From the NCBI RefSeq assembly GCF_947498005.1, contig NZ_CANMIW010000005.1, positions 124,001-188,000 of the forward strand: 64,000 nucleotides of DNA. The letters run 5' to 3'. The notes under the pieces were generated by a model. That model did no database searches and had not been told where the DNA came from. It saw nothing but the letters and a program-made list of their open reading frames with translations. The position numbers were made by a program, and so were the translations under genes. Positions 34,484 through 41,498 of the stretch are shown here, in pieces; within the stretch, counting starts at the first letter, position 1; each line of letters begins with the position of its first letter. The stretch comes from an uncultured Winogradskyella sp. (GTDB lineage Bacteria > Bacteroidota > Bacteroidia > Flavobacteriales > Flavobacteriaceae).

Positions 34484-34867
34484 ATGGGAATCATTAGAAA
34501 AACAAAAGCCGTAACCACTGTACTCAACATTTTTGAAGCACAAAATGAAGCTAAATCTGTAGTGCGCCTCGTTGAACTTTTAAAAGGCGATATGAATAAA
34601 ACTACTGTTTACCGTGTGTTAGATAGACTAGAACAAGAAGGTGTTATACATTCCTTTAATGGTAAAGATGGTTTAAAGTGGTATGCAAAATGTGAAGAAA
34701 GCTGTACTTCTTATAAACATTTAGATTCGCATCCGCATTTTCAATGTACAGAATGTGATAAGGTTGAGTGCTTGTCTGTTGAGGTTAAGATTCCTAATAT
34801 AAAAAACCACAGAGTAGATTCTACAGATATTCTATTACTTGGTCAATGCGAAGAATGTTGTGCTTAA
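34484..34867 (+). CDS. zur: Fur-family zinc regulator (Zur-like)
   Basis: The ATG at 34484 gives 127 residues. A TTG at 34454 would lie in the operator and is rejected. The winged-helix recognition helix is [19 protein letters not shown] (residues 39-57). The metal-binding half has [15 protein letters not shown], with Cys88 and Cys91, and GQCEECC, with Cys122 and Cys125, the structural zinc site of the Fur family. At 127 residues it is short for the family (about 140-160). Divergence from a COG0523 gene, with matching palindromes on both promoters, points to zinc, not iron. It ends 9 bp before the convergent DUF4268 gene. Confidence 0.85.
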   Translation: MGIIRKTKAVTTVLNIFEAQNEAKSVVRLVELLKGDMNKTTVYRVLDRLEQEGVIHSFNGKDGLKWYAKCEESCTSYKHLDSHPHFQCTECDKVECLSVEVKIPNIKNHRVDSTDILLLGQCEECCA

Positions 34868-34876
34868 AAGGTTGTT

Positions 34877-35305
34877 TTAGCCTTTAATAATGTCCTTGTA
34901 TTCCTCAAAAAAGGCTTCGAATAAAGTCATGTTAACATTAAAGAATTCCATGACATCTCTCCACGAATTTTTATTGTGAATTGATACTTTTTGCTCCAAG
35001 GGTAAATAGATGCGAGAAATTTCTTTTCCGTTTTCTAAATAGAATTCTTCTTCAAAAATAGCGTCTGGTAAATAGTCGTTTTTCAATATACTTTTTAGAG
35101 CCACTAATTTTTCCCAATAATTAATTCTGTTTTCTAAATCGTCTTCTAAGTCTAATGCTATAAGTGCCGATTTTGTATTAAAATGAAATTTAAAGGATAC
35201 ACCTTTTGCTTTGGTATCGTATAACAGCCATTTTCTAGGAAATGATTTTCCGAAGCTGGTCCAAAATTCTTGTCGTAGTTGTCTAGATTCTTCCTTTGAA
35301 AACAT
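34877..35305 (-). CDS. DUF4268 family protein
   Basis: The ATG at 35305 gives 142 residues starting MFSKEESRQLRQEFWTSFG; an upstream TTG frame would overlap the ZIP gene. KWLLYDTKAKGVSFKFHFNT and NRINYWEKLVALKSILKND match DUF4268, a domain also found in restriction-type nucleases but here without a catalytic partner. The protein is cytoplasmic and its function is unknown. It is the last gene of a minus-strand unit (methyltransferase, ZIP, DUF4268); its start is 1 bp after the ZIP stop. Confidence 0.75.
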   Translation of the reverse strand: MFSKEESRQLRQEFWTSFGKSFPRKWLLYDTKAKGVSFKFHFNTKSALIALDLEDDLENRINYWEKLVALKSILKNDYLPDAIFEEEFYLENGKEISRIYLPLEQKVSIHNKNSWRDVMEFFNVNMTLFEAFFEEYKDIIKG

Positions 35306-35306
35306 G

Positions 35307-35984
35307 TTATAAAAAATATGCAATTAAGATTCCAAGGCAGATTGCAACTAGTTTAGATAAGTTGAATTTATGACCTTCGCTAGCTTCAAACAATATAGTT
35401 GTAGAAATATGTAAAAATATACCAATAACAAAGGCATTGATAACATCTACGTAATTTGCTACAAAAGGAATAGTATTAGAAATAAAAGTACCTAAAGGTG
35501 TCATAGCAGCAAAAGCAATTAAGAAACCTGTAATTTGAAGTTTTGTATAATTAGATTGTAATAGAAAAGCACCAATTAAGGCTGCAATAGGAATTTTATG
35601 AATCAATACACCATAAACCATATCGTTATGCTCGTGGATTGGGAAGCCTTCTAAAAAACTATGGATACATAAGCTTATAAAAAGTAACCATGGAAATTGG
35701 GTATCTTCCTTGTGTAAGTGCACGTGACCATGCTCTGCGCCTTTAGATAAAAATTCTAAAATAATTTGTAATAGAATACCGCACATTATAAAAAGTCCGG
35801 TTTGTTTAGCATTATCGATTTGATGGTATACTTCTGGTAATAAATCGAAAAGTGTAAGTGCGAGCAAGAATGCACCACTAAAAGACAACAGTAATTTGGT
35901 GCTAATGGATTTTTCTTTTTTAGTAAAAAAAGCAATACCAACACCAATAATTATGGCCAATATAGGAAGCAGATATTTGTTCAT
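35307..35984 (-). CDS. ZIP family metal (zinc) transporter
   Basis: The 225-residue protein has about eight hydrophobic segments. The transport-site helices are clear: CIHSFLEGFPIHEHNDMVYG (HxxxEG motif of helix 4) and VLIHKIPIAALIGAF (HKxP of helix 5). A His-rich loop, GAEHGHVHLHKED, lies near residue 87, as is usual for ZIP proteins. ZIP proteins import zinc or other divalent metals into the cytoplasm. It lies 9 bp downstream of the methyltransferase gene and close to zur, so a zinc role is likely, though no Zur palindrome was seen at the promoter of this unit. Confidence 0.9.
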   Translation of the reverse strand: MNKYLLPILAIIIGVGIAFFTKKEKSISTKLLLSFSGAFLLALTLFDLLPEVYHQIDNAKQTGLFIMCGILLQIILEFLSKGAEHGHVHLHKEDTQFPWLLFISLCIHSFLEGFPIHEHNDMVYGVLIHKIPIAALIGAFLLQSNYTKLQITGFLIAFAAMTPLGTFISNTIPFVANYVDVINAFVIGIFLHISTTILFEASEGHKFNLSKLVAICLGILIAYFL

Positions 35985-35993
35985 ATGCCTGAG

Positions 35994-36725
35994 TTACTTA
36001 AAAATCATGATTAAGCGATCTGACGTTTTAGAGTGGTATTTACGTAATTTAAAATCCCCAAAAACATCTAAGAGATGAACATCTGCTTTATCGAATAGTA
36101 ATTGAAAATCTTCTAAAGTGAAAGCTTTTACACGTTCTTGAAATTCAAAATGTTCGCCATCAGCTTCAAAATTTATATCCTTAATGATATAACCATCTTT
36201 TACGTACCGCTTTTGATGAAAATCAATGCCTTCAACGGTTTTAGTGTCTTCAGCAACTAAGTTTTCTATGACGTAATTGGTATTCATAAAGTCAATTACA
36301 CCGAAACCAAACTCATTTAATTCGGCTTTAATAGCTTTTATGGTTTTAAGATTACATTTTTCATCTTCAAAATAGCCAAAACTTGTAAAGAGATTAAAAA
36401 CGGCATCAAACGTATCTGGATATGGTTTACTCATATCATGTACGTTAAATTTTAAAGTATCGTTTTCAAATTGTTTGGCGTGTGTTATGCTTTTTTCTGA
36501 TAAATCTACACCAGTTACATTATAACCCAACGAATTTAGATACACTGAATGTCTGCCTTTACCACAAGCTAAATCTAAAATTTTACCATGCTCAGGTAGA
36601 TTGAGATAATTAGAAAGATTATCCATAAAGCCTTGTGCTTCCGTATAATCTCTGTCTTTATACAAAATATGGTAGTATGGTGTATCAAACCACGAAGCGT
36701 ACCATTGTTTTTTTGATTTAGTCAT
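35994..36725 (-). CDS. Class I SAM-dependent methyltransferase
   Basis: The 243-residue cytoplasmic protein has motif I in ILDLACGKGRHSVYLNSLGY near residue 44, followed by VTGVDLSEKSI (motif post-I) and FDAVFNLFTSFGYFEDE. The C-terminal strands end in KYHSKTSDRLIMIFK. The acceptor molecule is unknown. It leads the minus-strand unit with ZIP and DUF4268 and is divergent from the THUMP-methyltransferase gene, with the two -7 boxes only 3 bp apart. Confidence 0.85.
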   Translation of the reverse strand: MTKSKKQWYASWFDTPYYHILYKDRDYTEAQGFMDNLSNYLNLPEHGKILDLACGKGRHSVYLNSLGYNVTGVDLSEKSITHAKQFENDTLKFNVHDMSKPYPDTFDAVFNLFTSFGYFEDEKCNLKTIKAIKAELNEFGFGVIDFMNTNYVIENLVAEDTKTVEGIDFHQKRYVKDGYIIKDINFEADGEHFEFQERVKAFTLEDFQLLFDKADVHLLDVFGDFKLRKYHSKTSDRLIMIFK

Positions 36726-36741
36726 AACGTTAAATGTCCTG

Positions 36742-36760
36742 CAAAAATAGTGTAAATTTG
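36742..36760. promoter_or_regulatory. Divergent back-to-back promoters
   Basis: CAAAAATA at 36742-36749 is TATTTTTG on the minus strand (methyltransferase unit). TAAATTTG at 36753-36760 is the -7 box of the THUMP gene. Both fit TAnnTTTG and are 3 bp apart, so the two polymerases should exclude each other. Confidence 0.6.
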
Positions 36761-36780
36761 CAATCTATTTAAGGTAGTAT

Positions 36781-37941
36781 ATGGAAGATAATTTCAAAAT
36801 GTTAGCCAAGACGTTATTTGGCTTCGAAGATATTTTAGCAAAAGAACTCACTCAACTTGGCGCAATGCAAGTAGAAAAAGGAGTTAGAAATGTAAGTTTT
36901 GTAGGAGACAAAGGCTTTATGTATAAGGCTAACCTTGGGATTAGAACTGCCATTAAAATCTTGAAACCTATTCATTCTTTTAGAGTTACAAAAGAAGAGG
37001 ATCTTTATAAAAATGTAAAGAACATGAAATGGGAAAACTACTTGAAAGCAACGGGTTCTTTGGCTGTTGATGCTACTGTACATAATAGTGTTTTTACGCA
37101 TTCGCTATATACAGCATTAAAAACAAAGGATGCTATTGTAGACCGTTTTAGAGATTTAGAAGGTGTGCGACCTGATGTAGATTTGCGTTTTCCGGATTTA
37201 AAAATAAATGTACACATAGATCGTCAACGTTGTACGATATCTTTAGACACTTCGGGAGAATCGCTGCATAGAAGAGGCTACAAGTCTGCCACTAATATTG
37301 CACCTATAAATGAAGTTTTAGCTGCTGGCTTAATAATGATGAGTGGTTGGGACGGTCAAAGTGATTTTATGGATCCAATGTGTGGTAGTGGTACCATGCT
37401 TGCAGAAGCCGCTATGATTGCTTGTAATATTCCGCCAAACTTAATGCGAAAGGAATTTGCTTTTGAGCGTTGGGAAGATTGGGATGTTGATTTGTTTGAA
37501 AAAATTGAGGAATCACTTTTAAAGAAAACAAGAGATTTTCATCATAAAATATTGGGCTATGATAAATCGCCTTCTGCTGTAGCCAAAGCAAAGGAGAATA
37601 TGAAAAATGCGCATTTAGATGAATTTATTCATATACAACATGAAGATTTCTTTAAGACTAGAAAGTCTGGAGATGCAAAATTACATATGGTTTTTAATCC
37701 GCCTTATGGAGAGCGTTTAGAGAACTTAAATGTTGAAGAATTTTATGGTGATATTGGTACAACCTTAAAACATGGTTATCCTGGTACTAATGCTTGGTTA
37801 ATAACCTCTAATCTTGAAGCTTTAAAGTTTGTTGGGTTAAGACCTTCTAGAAAAATTAAAGTCTTTAATGCAAAACTTGAAGCTAGATTGGTAAAATATG
37901 AAATGTACGAAGGAAGTAAGAAGACAAAGAAGAATCTTTAG
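36781..37941 (+). CDS. THUMP-domain rRNA methyltransferase (RlmL N-terminal type)
   Basis: The 386-residue protein has a ferredoxin-like and THUMP RNA-binding N-terminal half (KMLAKTLFGFEDILAKELTQ, KEEDLYKNVKNMKWENYL) and a C-terminal methyltransferase domain. FMDPMCGSGTMLAEAAMIAC near residue 195 is motif I and NPPYGERL near 302 is the catalytic N-P-P-Y motif for N2-guanine methylation. E. coli RlmL, whose first half is this architecture, modifies G2445 of 23S rRNA; the same target is likely but not proven. The stop overlaps the convergent neighbour by 4 bp. Confidence 0.9.
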   Translation: MEDNFKMLAKTLFGFEDILAKELTQLGAMQVEKGVRNVSFVGDKGFMYKANLGIRTAIKILKPIHSFRVTKEEDLYKNVKNMKWENYLKATGSLAVDATVHNSVFTHSLYTALKTKDAIVDRFRDLEGVRPDVDLRFPDLKINVHIDRQRCTISLDTSGESLHRRGYKSATNIAPINEVLAAGLIMMSGWDGQSDFMDPMCGSGTMLAEAAMIACNIPPNLMRKEFAFERWEDWDVDLFEKIEESLLKKTRDFHHKILGYDKSPSAVAKAKENMKNAHLDEFIHIQHEDFFKTRKSGDAKLHMVFNPPYGERLENLNVEEFYGDIGTTLKHGYPGTNAWLITSNLEALKFVGLRPSRKIKVFNAKLEARLVKYEMYEGSKKTKKNL

Positions 37942-38414
37942 TGTTCTAATTCTTCTAATTGTAAATTATAGTCGTACTGTAAATCTTCATGTAATATACT
38001 TACCTTTTTCTTTATAGATAAAATTTGGCGCTCATATAAGTTACTGAGTGTTGTGTTTCTATGTATTGAAGGTTTTAATTCATTAAGTCGTTCGCAGAAA
38101 TAGAGTAGGAGTTCTACCTCTGTTGTTTTCTTTAAAGAATATCTGCTGTAAACTCTAATTTGTCTTAGAATCTTTCTAATCGTTTTCTTCATATAGAAAT
38201 AGCTATCTGTGTTGATACCTTCAAACAATTCATCTAATGTAGATTTAACGCTTGCGATGTAACCATCTTCATCGTGAGATTCAAACAAAAGGTAAGTTAA
38301 TAATGCTTTATTCTCTTTTTTAAACTTTCCTAAGCGTAAGCATAATTCTAGAAGTTCTTCCTGAGATAAATGTTTTAATTCTTTTTTTATAGTAACGATA
38401 GATTCAATCTTCAT
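37938..38414 (-). CDS. Conserved hypothetical protein, helical, leaderless
   Basis: I do not recognise this 158-residue protein. It is predicted to be mainly alpha-helical, with leucine-rich segments (HLSQEELLELCLRLGKF, VELLLYFCERLNELKPS) and a basic middle (KKTIRKILRQIRVYSRYSLK). It has no signal peptide or membrane helix, so it is probably cytoplasmic. It is convergent with the THUMP methyltransferase, with 4 bp overlap. TAACTTTG ends 4 bp before its ATG, so a leaderless mRNA is likely. A terminator for the upstream secreted-protein pair lies just before the promoter. Confidence 0.7.
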   Translation of the reverse strand: MKIESIVTIKKELKHLSQEELLELCLRLGKFKKENKALLTYLLFESHDEDGYIASVKSTLDELFEGINTDSYFYMKKTIRKILRQIRVYSRYSLKKTTEVELLLYFCERLNELKPSIHRNTTLSNLYERQILSIKKKVSILHEDLQYDYNLQLEELEH

Positions 38415-38418
38415 AATA

Positions 38419-38426
38419 CAAAGTTA
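38419..38426 (-). promoter_or_regulatory. -7 element of the helical hypothetical gene
   Basis: On the minus strand TAACTTTG ends 4 bp before the ATG (38414), which gives a leaderless mRNA. The terminator stem at 38435-38462 lies 8 bp upstream. Confidence 0.6.
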
Positions 38427-38434
38427 TGAAACAA

Positions 38435-38462
38435 AAATGACAGCCTTAGTAGACTGTCATTT
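38435..38462 (-). terminator. Terminator of the secreted-protein pair
   Basis: On the minus strand AAATGACAG pairs with CTGTCATTT around a 10-nt loop, and is followed by TTGTTT. It is 31 bp after the stop of the 482-residue protein gene. Confidence 0.75.
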
Positions 38463-38493
38463 CTTATATTCTTAAAACAGTAATTAAATTTAA

Positions 38494-39942
38494 TTACCAA
38501 GTCATTTTATTTAACCAATAATGGTCACCATATTTAGTTATATAGTAAACAATTCCATAATTTTTTACAGCAACTACGGTTTTTGGTAAAATATGAGGTG
38601 TAGTTGGCATGCTGTTTTCAGTTGGTCTAACTCTAGGCTTATTAAAAGTTCCTTCGTTATCAGTAAAAAATGAATTAAATGAAGATTTGCCGTTATAATT
38701 AGAAAATACTCGTAAACCGTTTTCTAAATTTAAAGCTGTGAACGATCCAATTTCCTTTTGCTGATTCTTTAATTTCATAGAATTAAATAAGGGTTTAAAA
38801 CTTTTTAAGGTGCCTTTGGCGTCCATATTTACGATAACGCTAGAGCCATACGTATAGAAATAATCTAATTCTGTAGTCATTGTTCCTCCAGTTTTTCTAA
38901 ATTCACTGTCCTTTAATTGTTTTTCTCCAAATACATAGATGTCATCACCTAAAACTTTTACATCAACTATAGCCAAACTTTTTAAATCTTCAGCATTTAG
39001 TGTAGAACTCCATTTATGTATACCAATTAATTTGTTAGCGCTTAAATCATATAAAAAAGCACCATCATTGTCTTGACCTTCTTTACTGTTAATCTTTAAC
39101 ATAGCTTTTTTACCAGACCAGAAAAAACCGGTTAACATAGGTTTTCCATTGACATCAATTAGTTGAGAAGCCATTGGCATAAATCCTATATCTGATAAGG
39201 TTTGTGTATCTACTGAATTGCCATCAAATGAAAGTAGTTCTGATTTTCTTGTTTTTTTATACTCATCTGTCACTTTTATGATAGTAACTTTACCAGAGTT
39301 ATCAATATAAACCTCCTCGTTATAAGCTCTTTCACTCTCATAATTTAAAGTTTCGCTTTGTTCCCATAGAAGTTTCAGGGTTGAATCATATACCCAAACT
39401 TTAACTTTTTCATTCGATTTTTTTTCGAATGGCATATTGGCAAATATTGCGAATTTAGATTGATCAGGAGATATAGCAACATTGAAAAAACCAGATTTAG
39501 AATAACCATCTATGGCAAAAGATGCTAAAATGTTATTATCACTTACCGTATTTTGCGCTTGCGTATATACTTGCGCATTTAGTTGATGTTTTTTTGATTT
39601 TTTGTCCATAACTGTAGACAGGAAAATAAGTTGATCGTTCGTCTCAATTACTTGCTTAAGATCTGAGGCACGTAGGCCTAGTTTTGGCAAATTAAATGTT
39701 TTATTCTCGACGGCTTGCATGGATTGATCGTACTTAGTCAAAACCATAGCTTTAGTATTATCCATCATTACATTATCTAAATGATGTAAGGTCATAAAAC
39801 CGTAAGGTGAAGGGAATACAATGCTATAGATATCCTTTTCACTTTCTTTTTTAAATGACTTGCCATGTTCCGTATTGAATGTTTGCGAAAATCCAAACAA
39901 AAATGTAAAACAAGCCGTAATGGTAATTATAATATGTCTCAT
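38494..39942 (-). CDS. Unrecognised exported protein, 482 residues
   Basis: I do not recognise this family. The start MRHIIITITACFTFLFGFSQ is a signal peptide. The body has repeated beta-type blocks of about 50-60 residues (for example DNVMMDNTKAMVLTKYDQS, DQSKFAIFANMPFEKKSNEK and VKVLGDDIYVFGEKQLKDSE) that suggest a beta-propeller. There is no T9SS tail and no lipobox, so it is probably periplasmic. It starts 5 bp after the stop of a second unrecognised exported protein, so they should be co-expressed and may interact. Confidence 0.6.
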   Translation of the reverse strand: MRHIIITITACFTFLFGFSQTFNTEHGKSFKKESEKDIYSIVFPSPYGFMTLHHLDNVMMDNTKAMVLTKYDQSMQAVENKTFNLPKLGLRASDLKQVIETNDQLIFLSTVMDKKSKKHQLNAQVYTQAQNTVSDNNILASFAIDGYSKSGFFNVAISPDQSKFAIFANMPFEKKSNEKVKVWVYDSTLKLLWEQSETLNYESERAYNEEVYIDNSGKVTIIKVTDEYKKTRKSELLSFDGNSVDTQTLSDIGFMPMASQLIDVNGKPMLTGFFWSGKKAMLKINSKEGQDNDGAFLYDLSANKLIGIHKWSSTLNAEDLKSLAIVDVKVLGDDIYVFGEKQLKDSEFRKTGGTMTTELDYFYTYGSSVIVNMDAKGTLKSFKPLFNSMKLKNQQKEIGSFTALNLENGLRVFSNYNGKSSFNSFFTDNEGTFNKPRVRPTENSMPTTPHILPKTVVAVKNYGIVYYITKYGDHYWLNKMTW

Positions 39943-39947
39943 AGTAT

Positions 39948-41138
39948 TTATAGTTTATAAATTCTTTCTTCAAGTCTAGTGAATCTTATCTTCTCATCAT
40001 AACTTAAATCTAAATCAATACGTTTTTCTTGCATTAGGCTCAATGTTTCCTCTGCCTGATTTTTATCTTTTAAACTAATATCCACATTCATTAAATTAAA
40101 GAAAATTATTTTTGCGACTTCCTTATTCATAATGGCCTTTTTATCCTTATAATCAATTTTATTGAGTTCAGATTTCCAAATTTCTCGGATGCTCATAATA
40201 TCTTCACGGACTTTGTCTCTAGTCTCAGAACTAGAGTCTTCTTTTAATTTTCTATAGGCAGAGATCGCCTTAATTTTTGCATTCTCTAAAATATCGTATT
40301 CTCTTTTTTTGTTTTTTGGGTACCCAATTTTAATAGCTGTAGAAAAAGGTACAAATCCAAATTCAGTATTAATATATTTATTAATGTCATTCATTATTTT
40401 ATTGACATTGTTTTTTTCATAACGATCTAAATTAATTGTATTACTAGAGGAAGATGTTAAAAATTTAAATTCTTCATCAAAAGATTTTTCATCAATTACG
40501 GTAGCACCATTTAGAACAGTTAGTTTAGTAGGTTGACTATAAAATGTTTGACCACCATTAGTTTGAAATACCATTTTAGAAATATTTATAGCAAATATAA
40601 CACCGTCACCACGCTCATAACCAGATAATTTTATGCCATCAGCTAAAACTTGACTATCAAATATAAGATGGTCGTTTAGGTTAGGTTCGTAATATACAGG
40701 TTCTCTAGGTTCTACATATCTCGGCTTTGCAGGCACAATAAGTTTCGGTTTTTTACCTTGATCTGTAAGAGATAAACGCTCAATAAGACTGAGCTCTTTA
40801 AAGTCCTTCATTTCCTTGTCATAACGTGCTTCAGATTTTTTTACTTCATCGTCATAACCTGCTAATTTATCCTCATACTCTTCTTTACTTTCCTTAAGAA
40901 CATTATCAAAGTTGGCTTTTTTAACTTCAAATTCTTCCAAAGATTGAGCTCTAACCTCTTCTTCAGTTAAAGTATAAGGAATTTCTACTATCACTTTGTA
41001 TGCATTTATTGATTCATCTAATGCATTTTGTGGTGTTTTAACATCGTAGTAATTTACGGTTTCATACATTGCTCTCTGTGAAAACCCAACAGTATATACC
41101 ATTAAAGCAGTAAGCGTTAGTAAAAGATAATTTTTCAT
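39948..41138 (-). CDS. Unrecognised exported protein with charged coiled-coil, 396 residues
   Basis: The signal peptide is LLLTLTALMVYTVGFSQ. A highly charged Lys/Glu stretch (residues about 60-115, KKANFDNVLKESKEEYEDKL) looks like a coiled coil. It is followed by a proline-rich linker (PKLIVPAKPRYVEPREPVYY) and a mixed domain ending in a helical segment. I do not recognise a family. It is the first gene of a two-gene unit; a weak -7 box (TACTTTTA on the minus strand, 41172-41179) lies 33 bp upstream. Confidence 0.6.
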   Translation of the reverse strand: MKNYLLLTLTALMVYTVGFSQRAMYETVNYYDVKTPQNALDESINAYKVIVEIPYTLTEEEVRAQSLEEFEVKKANFDNVLKESKEEYEDKLAGYDDEVKKSEARYDKEMKDFKELSLIERLSLTDQGKKPKLIVPAKPRYVEPREPVYYEPNLNDHLIFDSQVLADGIKLSGYERGDGVIFAINISKMVFQTNGGQTFYSQPTKLTVLNGATVIDEKSFDEEFKFLTSSSSNTINLDRYEKNNVNKIMNDINKYINTEFGFVPFSTAIKIGYPKNKKREYDILENAKIKAISAYRKLKEDSSSETRDKVREDIMSIREIWKSELNKIDYKDKKAIMNKEVAKIIFFNLMNVDISLKDKNQAEETLSLMQEKRIDLDLSYDEKIRFTRLEERIYKL

Positions 41139-41498
41139 TTTATTAGTTTTAATTTGAGATTTTTATGGGCTTAAAAGTACATAAATTAATAAATTATATC
41201 TAAATCTATAGATAATTGGTTAATTGTCTGTATAACAGTTGATAAGCTGTAATTTTTTTATTTTTTTGAAAGAAAAGTGAATTTGCTGTTAAATCTAGAA
41301 GTGGTAGTGGAGCAAACGTCCATTATAATTATTGAAGCTTGAAATATATAAATATGGCAAATTATTGAGGTGTTTGTTTTAATTAGAAAGAGAAAATCTA
41401 TTAGAGTCTAATTGAAAACAATACCGATACGACTTAACTAATTATGCCATTAACATAGTTAAGCCAATAATAATTTCTAAAATTTTAGATAAATTTAA
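41139..41498. other. 360-bp intergenic region
   Basis: No open frame of note, RNA gene or repeat array was seen. It holds the weak promoter of the exported-protein pair near 41172-41179 and an 8-bp inverted repeat, CTTAACTA (41433-41440) with TAGTTAAG (41456-41463), downstream of the E1 gene. That repeat has no T-run and may be a weak terminator or a protein site. Confidence 0.4.

Noticed and set aside
34430-34530. Longer start for the COG0523 gene (to 34530)
   Set aside because: The extension crosses both Zur palindromes and the zur promoter and has no family similarity; [11 protein letters not shown] at 34392 fits the family.
41433-41463. 8-bp inverted repeat as a terminator of the E1 gene
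   Set aside because: No T-run follows on the minus strand and the loop is 15 nt; kept only as a note in the intergenic entry.
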